Source: Gnetum montanum | Lineage: Eukaryota; Streptophyta; Gnetopsida; Gnetales; Gnetaceae | Length of the DNA stretch: 64,000 nt | Assembly: GCA_015680685.1 (NCBI GenBank) | Contig: MNCI01001903.1 | Location: 358,302 to 422,301, forward strand | Direction: 5' to 3' | Part shown: positions 21,541-33,083 of the stretch, in pieces | Layout of the letters: the number at the start of each line of letters is the position of its first letter | Position numbering within the stretch: the stretch's first letter is position 1 | Made by a program: the position numbers and the translations under genes | Notes under the pieces: generated by a model | What the model was told of the DNA's origin: nothing | The model's input: the letters and a program-made list of their open reading frames with translations, nothing else | Databases searched by the model: none

Positions 21541-22046
21541 TGTAACTGGCTTAACTAGATGAATTTATGCAAGCAGCGTATGCAAGCTAACTTGAGCAAG
21601 CTGAGTACCGTATGCACTTTTATGAGGGAGGTACAACGTAAAGCGTGTCTATGCTTAAAAATATAGTGTATGCACGCTAGGATCAAAGGCACAACGTGTG
21701 TACATTGAGGATAAGGCATAGCGTCTAAAGACAGGGCATAGCGTCGAAAGATAAGGCACAACGTCTATAGGTAAAACACAGCATCTAGGGCAGAAGGTAA
21801 CGTTCGGAGGCAAAGGACAGTGTGTGGACACTGAGGACTACATGTGGACATTAAAGAGGATGCAGCGTATGAACGTTGAAGAGAGTGCAGTGTATGGACA
21901 CTGGACAATAAGCAGCGTATGGACGCTGGGCCACGGGCAACTGGCAGACGCTGGACATTGGATGTTGGATGCTAGATAGTGGGGAATGTGATGGCGTGTG
22001 TATGGAACGTAAACGGAGGTTCGGCCCTCCTTCTAACACCAATTTC
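21541..22046 (-). other. Element B leader with minisatellite
   Basis: This is the untranslated leader between PBS and gag. From about 21640 to 21960 it repeats units of roughly 20-24 bp built on ggcatagcgtctaaagaca and gcagcgtatggacgctgg. No ORF is evident. Confidence 0.65.
22030..22041 (-). other. Element B primer binding site, weak iMet type
   Basis: The minus strand reads TGGTGTTAGAAG five bases after the 5' LTR end, which agrees with TGGTATCAGAGC (initiator Met tRNA) at 8 of 12 positions. Position supports it; the match alone would not. Confidence 0.45.
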
Positions 22047-23906
22047 TGTACTGTCCGAAATCGTCGGCGTAAGGCTGGAAGAAAAATGAACGTCAAAAGA
22101 TCTCCGGAGAGACACAGATGACCCTCCCTTTATGTGAGGGTAAGCTAGAAGAATGAAGGCAGAGTGCCTTGGATGGTCTGTACATAGATCAACCAAGGAA
22201 TTCCCCGAGCGTACACTATGGCCTGCGCTGGGGTTATCGTTATGAAATGTAAAACGAAGAGCGTAATGCAACGAAACATAAACATGAAATATGGTGTGTA
22301 AACGTACAGAGAATGTATTGCAAAAATGTGTGATAAAACAGAATAATGTAGACAATGAACTGGAATAGCATAATGGAAGGAAAAATGAAACTATGTTGTA
22401 TCAATTAACAAAATGTACACCGGTCAAAACGTAGTTGCGTGTCTAGATTACAAGTCAGACGTTAAGCTCTGATGTGTGGTGTTTGCAGGCACTAGGAATC
22501 ATGTGTGTCCAGGCTCAAGATTGCTGGTTTTCTTTTTCAAATTATTGCCAACCTCGTTTATGTCAATGAACAAGGTATTTATACATTTTGCTAGGCTCAG
22601 AAGTAGGATTTGTGATTGAGGTTAATGGTTGTGAGATCTGCGAAAAAACGATCGCATGATAGATGTACATGGGTGGACTACGTTCTAGACTAGGTGCACT
22701 ATATCTTACAATGCAAGCTAGCTTACACTCATGGAAGCAGTGTAAGAGCTTGACAAGCTCATAGATGGTGAAGCTTAAAATGAATTCTAAGAGGGATTGA
22801 CTCTGGCTCACTTAAAACTTCATGGTCTCTTGAATTGACTGTTGCAGGATGTAGATTTGAGTGGTTTGGTAGTTGTTTGAGGTGTCTCTGCTTCACCAGG
22901 GCTCCTAGTGTGAGTTGATTTGGTCCTGGTGTGCCCTCAGCGTGCATCAGAAGTGCTTTTGCTTGGTCGTGACCAGTGCTCACGCTACCAGCGTGACCTC
23001 AGCATGACCAACTAGAAGTGACACATTTTGAGCTGAATCTTGACCTCTGATGCCTGTTCTTTGGAGTGTAATTGCTGCTTGCTCTCTAGGGTGGCTTGGA
23101 TGCTGAATTTGAGTCTGTTCTTGCATTGATTTGAGCCACTTTTGACAGGTTACGCTGGGCTCACATTGTCAATGTGACCCCAACGTGACCTCAGCATGAC
23201 CAAGCCAAAATGCCATGTTTCATGCCTGAATTTTGATTTTCTGGAACCTGTGAACAAGTAGAACTATTGCCTGACCTTGGGGGTTGAGTCGATGCTAAAC
23301 ATTATGCTTAGGACTGCATGATTTGACCTATTTTTTTTGGTCATGCTGGGCTCACATTGCAGCGTGACCCTAGCATGACCTGGGCATGTGTAAATAAATC
23401 ATGTGATTTTGAGCTCAATTTTTGAGGTTCTAGAGGTCTGGAGCTGCAATGAACATCAGTGAAGCTCAAGGGGAGTCCGCATGCTCGAATTTAGACTATT
23501 TGGACTTGGCTTTAGGGCTCTGAAAGTTGGTCAAGCTGTACTCATGCTATACTCACGCTGGGCAGCATGACCTCAACGTGACCTCAGCATGAGTAGCAAG
23601 ATTTGTGTGATTATGACTTGAAATCTTGGGTTCTTGATGCTGAAACTTGGAGTAGTCATCAATGGGCTCCAAGGGGGCTTTTCCCATTCAAATCAGGACT
23701 GTTTTGACCAGATTTGGAAGCTGTTAGGGTTGTCCATGTTGAGGGTAAGCTAGCTTGACCGCATATACAAGCTGGCTTGAGCAAGCTAGACGTGAGTAAG
23801 CTGGATGTGAGTTCCATGCCTTAGTCAAGCTTTACCTCATGAATGCTGAAAGAGCTTGAGTCATTCTTGTTTTGAAGTGCCTAAGCTAAAATTTTGTGGT
23901 GTTTCA
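22047..23906 (-). repeat. Element B 5' LTR (1860 bp)
   Basis: It begins tgtactgtccg and ends ggtgtttca on the plus strand and aligns with 5099-6935. The right end abuts the duplicated CCAGG. It keeps the TATA box and the same GTGACC-rich word repetition as the other LTR. Confidence 0.92.
22574..22583 (-). promoter_or_regulatory. TATA box of element B 5' LTR
   Basis: The minus strand reads TATAAATACC about 1.3 kb into the LTR, which would place the RNA start roughly 30 bp further and leave about 500 bp of R-U5. Confidence 0.6.
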
Positions 23907-23911
23907 CCAGG
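23907..23911. repeat. Target site duplication of element B, right copy
   Basis: CCAGG is identical to 5094-5098. Removing one copy and B itself rejoins element A's protease region. Confidence 0.93.
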
Positions 23912-24308
23912 CTTTGTACATTTCTTGAGAAATTAAGTTGATCCCAGAACCTGAATCCAAAAGAGCTTTGCATAGCTCATTCCTAACAATCTGTAGACAT
24001 ATAAGAGGACTCCCAAGATTAGAGAATTTCCTAGGAAGATGGCCAACTTTTATCCAATCAGTGAATACATGAGTTAACATGAATGTATGTGTCAGGCATG
24101 GTGTTTGGTCTGAAGAGAGTTCCAATGTTTTGAGTGGTAATGAGCCATCTAAGGGGCTAGCTGCTTGTGGTTGCAAGGACTTAGTTGGATTGTTGGTTCT
24201 TAAGAAAGGTCTTTTCTTCATGCGATTGTCAGGACCAATAGTAGATTGAGAGTTAATAGCCCTTGTAGTGTTATGTTGCTGCGGTTTGGCAAGGAGCTCA
24301 CCCTGCAT
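23912..24308 (-). pseudogene. Element A protease, N-terminal half
   Basis: The minus strand reads NELCKALLDSGSGINLISQE, the retropepsin active site (LLDSGSGINL) with the catalytic Asp intact, then MYKAW, where element B interrupts. Before it comes a proline- and lysine-containing linker from gag. The C-terminal half is at 4790-5093. Confidence 0.85.
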
Positions 24309-26600
24309 AGCTAGAGTAGGTGGTAATGGAGATATGGTTGGAAGAGATGTAGCTGGATGAGAAGGATAGTATTTTTGTGGAACATCACCCCTAGGAGAAG
24401 GAGTCCTATAATACTCATGGGCTTGGTAGTGAGATTGAGGAGTGACGTGACCAGTAGAGTCACGTGGAGAGATTAGTTGCTACACGTAATATCCATACGG
24501 GTTAGGTTGATGGTAAGGATACTATTGCTATGATGGTGGCATTCCCCATGATTGTGGGTACTGCCACTATTGATACTGTTCAGTTGGTTGTGATGGAGTT
24601 CCACTTGGATAATACGTTAAGGGTTGGTGAAATTGTCTTGGGTTACCTTGAGGATAAGGTAACCTTCAGGGTGTTTGCCTTTTGTTTAATCATGGGTTGA
24701 GTGTATAAAACCCAGACTCTTGCAGATGTGAGATTACAGGGCAACATCCCTTAGGATGGTCATATTGGCATATCTCACATCCACTATCATTGTCTATATC
24801 TGAGTTCACAACCTATTCAATGATGGCAACTTTGCCCTTACCTTTGTTATGTGCATATTCAGCTTCTCTCTTTTTTCTCTTTTCATGATCACCACCTTAC
24901 TCTCTAGACTCCTCTACTATTTTGAGAATGGTTTGAAATCTATTATATAGGGAGTCCCACATTTGGTCTACCTTTGCCGATACTTCCGATGCCAACTTTT
25001 GAATAGGCAAAGTTTTCCTATTCACCATCTCTTCAAGTGGTGACTCTTCTTCATCCTCACAGAATATTACTCCCTTCTTTCGGAGGGAAGGATCTATGTT
25101 ATATTCCTCCACGCTTTCTCTTTTCCTTAGCTCACCTTACTTTTTTGCAACTTGCTCCAATAATCTTTGTACTTGATGGACCCTAAGATTGGATAGTCTT
25201 CCTTGGGCATAAGCCCTAAGGGTTCTTCGTGTTTCATGCCTAAGCCCATCTACATGATGGCATAGTTGATCCCTCTATGAATAACCATGTCTAGGACAAT
25301 GATGTAACAATGCATAATATTGGCCCATGGTAACATCCAAGGGTTCATGTCCTCCTTGTTTCCATCCTTGGATTTACTTTCACAGGTTGGACACTCGGGA
25401 GTATGTTTGGTACTTATCATTGAACAATTCTAACATGGTACTCCACCCACAAATGGATTTTGACTCTAAGGACTGATACCAACTCTCCACTTCTTTGACT
25501 AGTGTCCCTGGCAACAACCTTATTTTTTGCCATTCATTTTCTATGTTTTGGAAGGCACATGCATCATGAAATTCTTGTAGATGATTTTGAGGATCAATGT
25601 TGTATCCCCCTTCAAATCGTGGGATATTTTTCATGTCTAATCTCCTTGTTAGAACTCTAACAACCTTAGTTTGTCTAGCATACTTCGGGTAGCAAGTAGG
25701 GGTTCATTGTGATCATACTATCTATGGCTTCTATGATGCCTATGTTGTTCCCTACTCTCCCTTCTTTTGTGTTGTGATTCTCTAGAATGCCCTTATCCCC
25801 TTTCTTGATTGTTTCATCTATGATCTTTATTCTGCTTACTATTATCCTCATGGTCTTTTTCCTTATGACTACATCTAGATCTTGAAGGAGAGGATGAAGG
25901 AGATGATGAAGGTGAAGAAGAAGGAGGACCGTCATCATGATGGTACCTGCTTCCTTCTCTTCGGTGGTTGTAGCCTCAATCGTGATTATGATCAGAATGT
26001 CCATCTTTGTCATGTGTTCATGTTTCTTTTTCAAAACCTTTTTTTGCTATCGGTACCAGAATCTGGGTTATTGATAGTTGAGTGAAGATTCTGATACACA
26101 ACCCCTTGATCGAAGTCAATGGAAGAAACATCATTATGTGGGAGACTTCCTGAGGTAGGTTTACCACCCTCATTTTCACTTATGACATATGGGACATTCT
26201 GAGACAGCTTTCCCTTCATGGATTTATGATGTCTCTCCTGTTGTAGATCCCTTTGATGTTGTGCCTTTGTGGGTTGATACTCTCTCAAGTCATGATCATA
26301 CACAACGTACTCTACCTGTAAGTGCTGCATATCAATTCGTGTGAGATCACAAAGAAGCATGCCTAGGACTGAGCAATCGGGAGGTAACACTATGTTACCT
26401 TCTAAATCACACCAATGTAGTTGTTCATCCTGATGGAGGATAAAGGTAAATTTTGGTACATATTCATCAGGATGAACATACACCACATGGAACTATTGAG
26501 GGACTAGTAGACTATCATGTGTACTATGCCTCCGATTGTTCCCTGTATCGGACCTAGGCAATGAAACAGTCTCGTAAGAAGAAGGAAACATAACTATCTA
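24309..26600 (-). pseudogene. Element A gag, decayed
   Basis: Reading the minus strand, an N-terminal part (26031-26486, with LHQDEQLHWCDLEGNIVLPP) is followed by a histidine-, serine- and arginine-rich stretch in a shifted frame. Then comes the capsid part (25380-25634: IPRFEGGYNIDPQNHLQEFH, then ESWYQSLESKSICGWSTMLE) and an acidic region (24897-25112). A zinc-knuckle-like CEICQYDHPKGCCP at about 24760 is one residue short of CX2CX4HX4C. A proline-, glutamine- and tyrosine-rich tail leads to protease. Element C carries a diverged copy of the middle part at 44331-45060. Confidence 0.75.
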
Positions 26601-26711
26601 TTCAATCTGCAATATTCTTCTTTTTACTAATTGTAAGATAACCAACCCTAAGGATTCATTCCAATGATGAGAAAGATTTCCTAAGTTCTAATTAGCACAC
26701 AAAAAACAAAG

Positions 26712-26730
26712 TCCCTGGGCAACGGTGCCA
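26712..26730 (-). other. Element A primer binding site (tRNA-Asp type)
   Basis: The minus strand reads TGGCACCGTTGCCCAGGGA one base after the 5' LTR end. This is close to the TGGCGCCGTTGCCGGGG site complementary to tRNA-Asp that is characteristic of Athila elements. Confidence 0.8.
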
Positions 26731-26731
26731 A

Positions 26732-27560
26732 TGATGAGCGGTGAGGTATCCCTATGCTCAATTATACGAATACGAGTGTCCACTCACGATCTGTTCAAAT
26801 TCCAAGGACTAAGTGCTTATGTGCCTTTGTGGAACATGGATGGGTTGATTAATCATTGTCTTCCTAAGCTTACTTGTATAGCATGATTGTATGGTTAAGT
26901 AAACTTGAGGTACATGATTTTTATGGTTTTTATGTTTTTAGGTCCTAGTGCTACAAAGGGAGGAGAGAGATAATTAAGTAACTAATTTAATTTAACTACT
27001 CAACTATGCTTTACCTAGTCCTAACACCAGCATTCATTCTCACTTTCCATACACATCCTAAACCAGTGCAACACTACTAGGATTACCAAACGCTAATCGT
27101 TACTGGGTTACCAAGCGTTACACGCATGCTCAAAGTGGTTGTACTAGGTGTGCTTACTTAGGAGAGTTGTAGGGTGAGAGAGAGAACATTAGTTAACTAA
27201 GGAAAGCATTAAGTAATAGTAATTAACATTAATTAATCTATTCTGAATGTTGCAAGGTATATCATAAAGTTCATCTTTATTACGGTACACAAGGTGTGCT
27301 CAGGTACACAATCCTCGAATAAAGATTTGTTCAATTTATGACTCCTACTGTGGGCACATAGAAATAATTCTATCTCTGGAAAGGGAAAAAGGCAAGAGTG
27401 TGGGTAAGGGACTAAGACTGACTACGAAAACCAAGTGCGCCCACCTCTTATTTATAGGCAATGAGGCAGGTCCTGATATGAGATGACCGATATTTCATGG
27501 AAGGCTTCAACATCGTAGACCCGACATCGCAAATGCGATATCGCGGTTCATCAAAGCATA
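26732..27560 (-). repeat. Element A 5' LTR, truncated in U3
   Basis: It starts tgatgagcgg on the plus strand (U5 end). It matches element C's LTR from 45158 (shared tgatgagc, tgggttaccaag, ctcgaataaagac, cactgtgggtacaca) and A's 3' LTR start at 1-230. The expected outer 1.3 kb of U3 is missing: homology stops near 27560 and element D pol sequence in opposite orientation follows by 27630. Confidence 0.75.
27447..27456 (-). promoter_or_regulatory. TATA box of element A 5' LTR
   Basis: The minus strand reads TATAAATAAG, the same as at 104-113. Confidence 0.55.
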
Positions 27561-27629
27561 AATCAAGTCTTGAAAGGACCAGCTAATTCTCCTATCCTAT
27601 CTAATGGTAGATCATCTAATTTAGAAGTA

Positions 27630-29200
27630 AAGAACATAATGTAGGCTACCATTGTGGTACAACATGATCTTGAATTTTTGGACATTCTTGATTTATCCCA
27701 GAATATACTCACATCACAACTAAAACTCAAGCTACTTCAAAAGGACTTAGAGTACTTATTCATTAATCATGATCATCCTATTATAATCAATTTCTATTTG
27801 ATGACCATCCAAAATTTTGAGTTAAAAAAGGTAGTTTAAAAATGAAGTAAAGCTTTTATCTAGTCCCATGATAAACTTATGAGAATTGACTTCTTTATTG
27901 GTTACAATTGCATATATATGAACTCAAGTGTCAAGCCTTAGTGGATACTTCAACAATGACTTAATCTTAACATGTGGGATGTGGTAAAAAATTAAATCAT
28001 CTATTTCTTGTGAGGTAGTTTCATCACACCCATTTCATCTATAGTTGCACCAAAGAAAGATTATGAATGGAGAGTTTGTGTTGACTACAAATTGTTAAAA
28101 ATTACCACCTTTAAGGACCATTTATTATTGTTATTCATGGACCAAGTGCTAGATAATATCTCTAGCTAAGAGCACTACAACTTTCTTGACTAGTACTCTA
28201 GTTACAATCATATTAACATCTCTTCAGAGGATTAAGCAGAAACTACCTTCATCTATTCATGGGAAACCTTTGCATTCAAATGCATGCCCATTTGGATTGT
28301 GCAATGTACCAACTATATTCTAAAGGCTATTGATGTTTTTGTTCAAAGATTATGTTGGTACAAGTATGAAGACCTTCATGAATGACTTTTATACCTATAA
28401 AGAAACATTTTAAGGGATCTTGGATAAACTCAAAGTTGTTCTATGTCATTGCTACTAGGTGAACTTAAATGTAAACTAAAAGAAAAGTAAGTTAATGGTA
28501 ACTAAGGATATTTTTCTTAGCCACAAAGTTTCCAAGAAGGGGATTGAAGTATATCCTAACAAGAGTCACATCATTAAAAACATGACACAAATTCCAACAA
28601 TAATCAAAGAGGTGCAATCTTTCCTTGGCCATATAGGCCATTATCATAGATTCATTAAATATTATTCTAGAATATTCATGCCTTTATTTGGGCTCATGAT
28701 TAAAGCTATTTTGTTCTTGTCGAGTGAATAATGTAAAAATGTCTTCTAATATCTAAAGAAAAGGCTAACCTAAGCCCTCATGTTACAGAGTTTTAACTAG
28801 GTTCAACCATTCCTTATAAAGACATATGCTTGTAACATTGCATTGGGTGTAATCCTAATGTAGTTCGATGAAAAGAAGAGATCCTACCACATCCACTATG
28901 CTAGCCAAAGCATTTTGAGGCCTCAATTGAACTACATCACATTGAAAAGGAGGTAATGATCATTAATTTTGCACTACAAAAATTTAGACATTATGTTCTT
29001 GGATGCAAAACCTTCATCCATATTGATCATAGTATCATCTAGTCCCTCATGAACAAATCAAATGTTAGTCCCTAGGTGGTTTAATGGCTATTTCTTTTGT
29101 GGGTGTTCAATCTCCACATGTTTGGTCACAAGGAAGTCGAAAAATATGATGGAATATCATCTATCGTGATTATTAATTAGCAACAAGAAGAAAAGTATGT
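27630..29200 (+). pseudogene. Element D RT and RNase H (Athila-type), heavily decayed
   Basis: On the plus strand the protease-RT linker (27654-27839, DLEYLFINHDHPIIIN) aligns with element A's MEYTFLKNEKSIIIN. RT fragments follow: VDYKLLKITTFKDHLLLLF at about 28075, a mutated catalytic box FMNDF near 28375, the thumb LGHIGHYHRFIKYYSRIF (28495-28731), then RNase H pieces near 28980 (KFRHYVLGCKTFIHIDHS). Stops and frameshifts are frequent. There is no gag, protease, PBS or 5' LTR upstream. It is the most decayed Athila copy here. Confidence 0.75.
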
Positions 29201-29299
29201 TTTCCAATGACTTTTTAAATGATAATATTTGTAAGGTCATTTTTAATTCAAATAACAAATTGACTATCCATGGTTCATTAACATTCTCAACTACCTAGT

Positions 29300-30599
29300 G
29301 GTCAAGAAGATTCCTTCTAGGTGGGACAAATAAAAGACCTAACAATTCCAATACCAAGACCTTGTTTATCAAAAAGCATCTTTACAAGAGATTCCTTGAT
29401 GGCCTCATAAGGTGGTATGTTCTAGAAGAGAGCTAAGGCACCATCTTAGCTCATGTGCACATTGTTGTGTATGGTGGGCACTGTGCTAGAAAGAAAACTA
29501 TGATGAAGCTACTACTCACTAGTTATTTTTAACCCATCATGTTTTGTGGTGCTCAATACTTTATGCATTATTGTGACAAGTGCCAACATGATGAAGGTAT
29601 GTCCTCATGTATAGAGGAACCACAATATTGAATTCATGCACTCGAGCTCCTTAATGTGTGGGGGATTGACTTTGTTAACTCCATCACTCTAACCTCTAAT
29701 GATAAAGCATATATTATTATATGCATAGAATATTGAACAAAGGGGATGGAAGCTATTACTATTAAAGATTATTCATCTGCAAGTATAGTAAACTTCCTTT
29801 GGAATAATGTATTTTATAGGTTCAATATTCCTTGAATCGTGATCTCTAATAATGGTACACACTTTACTAATAAGGTTTTTAGGAAATTATTAGAATCTTA
29901 TGAAGTTAATTATAAATTAATTTTCCCTTATCATTTGCAAGCCAATGGCCAAGTGAAAGTTACTAACCATGAAATTGTTAAAATACTTAGGAAAATAATT
30001 ACTGGGTACAGAAAAGAATGGACCAATAAACTTAATGATGCTTTTTGGACCTATTGAATAACATGGAAAAATCCTGTTGGCTACATCCTATTTGAGCTAG
30101 TATATGAACAAGTGTCACAACTATCCATTGATATTAAAATGAAAACCTTAGGCAATGTTGTGGATTTTGATATGATCTTAGATTCTGCATAGAAAGAGAG
30201 GTTGATTAATCTTAATCTTCTTGGGAAAAATTGTGGAATCACCTTGATACGTAATGAATTATAAAATTCCTATACCAAGCCTTATCACAAGATTTATGCA
30301 AGAGAGTTTAATTTCAAACTTGGTGATAATTTTTACTATTTTAATCTATCATACTTGTCCCACTTTGAGAATTTTTAATTTCAATGGGAAAGATCCTACA
30401 TTATCCACACTAGTTACCAGTCTGATGCAGCACATATTTATCATCTAGAAAAGCTAGATAATATTTTCTTAGTCAATGGGCAACACCTGAAGCACTATAG
30501 AAAATATATTTCTCCTTTGACAGTACTTAATAATTAATCTTGTATTTTACACTCAAAAGTATATCAGGTGATAGATATGGATTAGTCATGGAAGAGGGA
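29300..30599 (+). pseudogene. Element D integrase, heavily decayed
   Basis: The zinc finger is readable near 29455-29600 (VYGGHCARKKTMMKLLL, then CDKCQHDEGMSS). The core reads LLNVWGIDFVNSITLTS, then [18 protein letters not shown] (Asn for the second Asp, as in element A) and QANGQVKVTNHEI (Lys for the Glu), so two catalytic positions are lost. The shared Asn suggests A and D came from one already altered source or suffered the same C-to-T change. Coding character ends at a purine-rich tract next to 30600. Confidence 0.7.
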
Positions 30600-31688
30600 T
30601 CCTCCATGCTATGTCAAATTTTCTTTCTTCTCCACTATTTTGTTTAATTATTTTAATAAATTTGATGTGCTTAGTTAGTATTTTTACATTTTTATCTTAA
30701 TTATTAATCATTCATGATCTTTTATTTTTCTTAAGTATGTTTTATGTATGTGGAAAAATCAATTAATTTGCTTTATAAATGTTCATTCAATTAGCCAATA
30801 GTGAATGAGTGAGTTATAGATATGATGGTGAATGGGTGTGTTCCTACTCCTTGTCCAAACAATGGAATTCATCCATCCACTTTTCTTTTATTCATCACTA
30901 GTGAATTAGGCTCAAATTTAGTAGGGAGTAGGAACTCACACTATGATCTATTCAAGCTAAAGCTACTAGAACCATGGCCAAGTGATGGTTCTACACCTTA
31001 GCATGTGAGCTTCAAAATTGTAGAAGAGTACTTGGTTACTAGCAAGAAAAGGATGTCTCATTGATGATCCTTTTAACCACTCAATGGGTTTGACTAGTGT
31101 GACTAGACCAAGGTGCACATGCTATCATGCCTGATTGTCTTAGTTAGAAGAGGTTCGTGATCTCATGGACCTATTTGTATCATGTGGTGAGCGATGAATT
31201 CTCATGTTCATACAAGTTAAGGACTTCATGTGATGATCTGGTACTCCACTCAATCCCATAGCTTGCATGCACTATTCAAAGATCCCTCTTCTCATGAAAA
31301 ATAATGAATAAAAATGAAAAGATGAAAAAAAGGAAAGAGAAAGAAAAAACAAAAGATAAAAAATTAATAAAACAATGATGATGAGAAGAGAAGATAATAG
31401 TAAAAACAATATAACAACAAGCTTATTTGTCTACCCAAATTAGTACTTTTACCTTCCTGGACCAATCTTATAATTACTCCATTAAGATCAAAATAGGAGG
31501 TTGAACCAATACCCATGAAAAGCCTATCTCATGTTCAACCCATTGCCTAAATTACTTGACCTTCAAATATAATAATCTAAGATAATCTATGGGTTCATCC
31601 CTACCCATGGCAATGAAGGCCTTGAAGTCTCTCTCTTAGTAAACTTTTGTAACCTTAAATGTTACTTCCACAAATTCCTAAATCTGTT
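30600..31688 (+). repeat. Element D probable 3' LTR start (U3)
   Basis: After catggaagaggga, which aligns with element A's polypurine tract, bases show weak similarity in order to the reverse complement of A's 3' LTR (for example attcatccatccac, and a shared block near the ctagtgaattagg motif). No ORF is supported. The LTR end cannot be found, and the triplicated sequence that follows may lie inside it. Confidence 0.4.
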
Positions 31689-33083
31689 TGTTACTAGGGA
31701 TCATAACACTTGATCCAAATCATGACTATATCCTATCATGAGTATTCCAATTGCTTGGTCTTGGAATTGATTAGCATAGCCAAAGTAATCAATAAGAGAT
31801 TTTCGATAAAGAAAAATTTGAGGAACATGTTATACATATGTATACAAATGGTAGAAAAATAAATCAAAATCTTGACTTTTAGATGATCTATGGTACATAT
31901 CTTTCGTTTCATTTCACTAATTTTTGGGCTACAAAATAATCAAGGCTAGATGACACTAACAATGGTAGGTATGACCTTACACTTGGAAGGGGAACATAGA
32001 GATATATCCCCACCATGTGAACAAGTAGTGATAAAGGAATGTGGTAGCGGATCTCTCAGAGGATGCATAATGTGCTCATGTGCTTTCATGAGCTAATTGG
32101 ATGGTTGGCTAGAAATCCAGTGATATTGCACTCTCACCTTCTGTTACCAAGGATCATAACACTTGATCCAAATCATGACTATATCGTATCATGAGTATTC
32201 CAATTGCTTGGTCATGGCATTGTAATTGTTATTAAAATTGAAATTGATTAGCATAGCCAAAGTAATCAATAAGAGATTTCTAGTCAAGAAAAATTTCAGG
32301 AACATGCTATACAGATGGTAGAAAACTAAATCAAAATATTGACTTTTAGTTGATCTATGGTACATTTCTTTCATTTGATTTCACTAATTGTTGGGCTACA
32401 AAATAATCAAGGCTAGATGGCACTAACAATGATAGGTATGACCTTACTCTTGGAAGGGGAACATAGAGATATATCCTGACCATGAACAAGTAGTGATACA
32501 GGAATGTGGTAGTGGATCTCTTAGAGGATGCAGAATGTGCTCATGTGCTTTCATGAACTAATTGGATGGTTGGCTAGAAATCCAGTGATATTGCACTCTC
32601 ACCTTCTGTTACTAGGGATCATAACACTTGATCCAAATCATGACTATATCCTATCATGAGTATTCCAATTTCTTGGTCATGGCATTGTAATTGTTATTAA
32701 AATTGAAATTGATTAGCATAGCCAAAGTAATCAATAAGAGATTTCTAGTAAAGAAAAATTTCAGGAACATGCTATACTTATGTATACAAATGGTATAAAA
32801 CTAAACCAAAATATTGAATTTTAGATGATCTATGGTACATTTCTTTGGTTTGATTTCAATAATTGTTGGGCTATAAAATAATCAAGGCTAGATGGCACTG
32901 ACAATGGTAGGTATGACCTTACACTTGGAAGGGGAACATAGAGATATGTCCCCACCAGGTGAACAAGTAGTGATAAAGGAATGTGGTAGTGGATCTCTTA
33001 GAGGATGCATAATGTTCTCATGTGCTTTCATGAGCTAACTGGATGGTTGGCTAGAAATCTAGTGATGTTGCATTCTTACCTTC
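31689..33083. repeat. Three tandem copies of a 453-477-bp unit
   Basis: Copies start at 31689, 32142 and 32607, each opening tgttac followed by aaggatcat or tagggatcat and then aacacttgatcc, and end near ctctcaccttc. Lengths are 453, 465 and 477 bp. Copy 1 lacks about 24 bp around attgtaattgttatt; copy 2 lacks the tatgtatac stretch. I see no ORF shared by all three. Confidence 0.9.

Larger units (their letters stand above)
5099..23906 (-). mobile_element. Element B: complete nested Tat-lineage Ty3/gypsy retrotransposon
   Basis: This 18.8-kb element is bounded by two long direct repeats and a perfect 5-bp duplication, inserted in the protease of element A. Reading the minus strand, the order is 5' LTR, PBS, repeat-bearing leader, gag, protease, about 6 kb of non-pol DNA with an opposite-strand gene, RT, RNase H, a second archaeal-type RNase H, integrase, spacer, polypurine tract and 3' LTR. 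The double RNase H is the known mark of the plant Tat lineage (Ogre, Retand, Grande and relatives). Its size fits the large members. Stops in gag and pol show it is not autonomous now. In the first 120 aligned LTR bases I count 15 mismatches, 14 of them transitions. Confidence 0.92.

Noticed and set aside
25675-26034. Minus-strand 119-codon frame rich in isoleucine and leucine
   Set aside because: A neighbouring frame gives a histidine-, serine- and arginine-rich stretch typical of gag here; the 119-codon frame is its shadow.
31689-33083. CRISPR-like array
   Set aside because: Units are hundreds of bases long, imperfect and directly adjacent, with no spacers; this is plant nuclear DNA.
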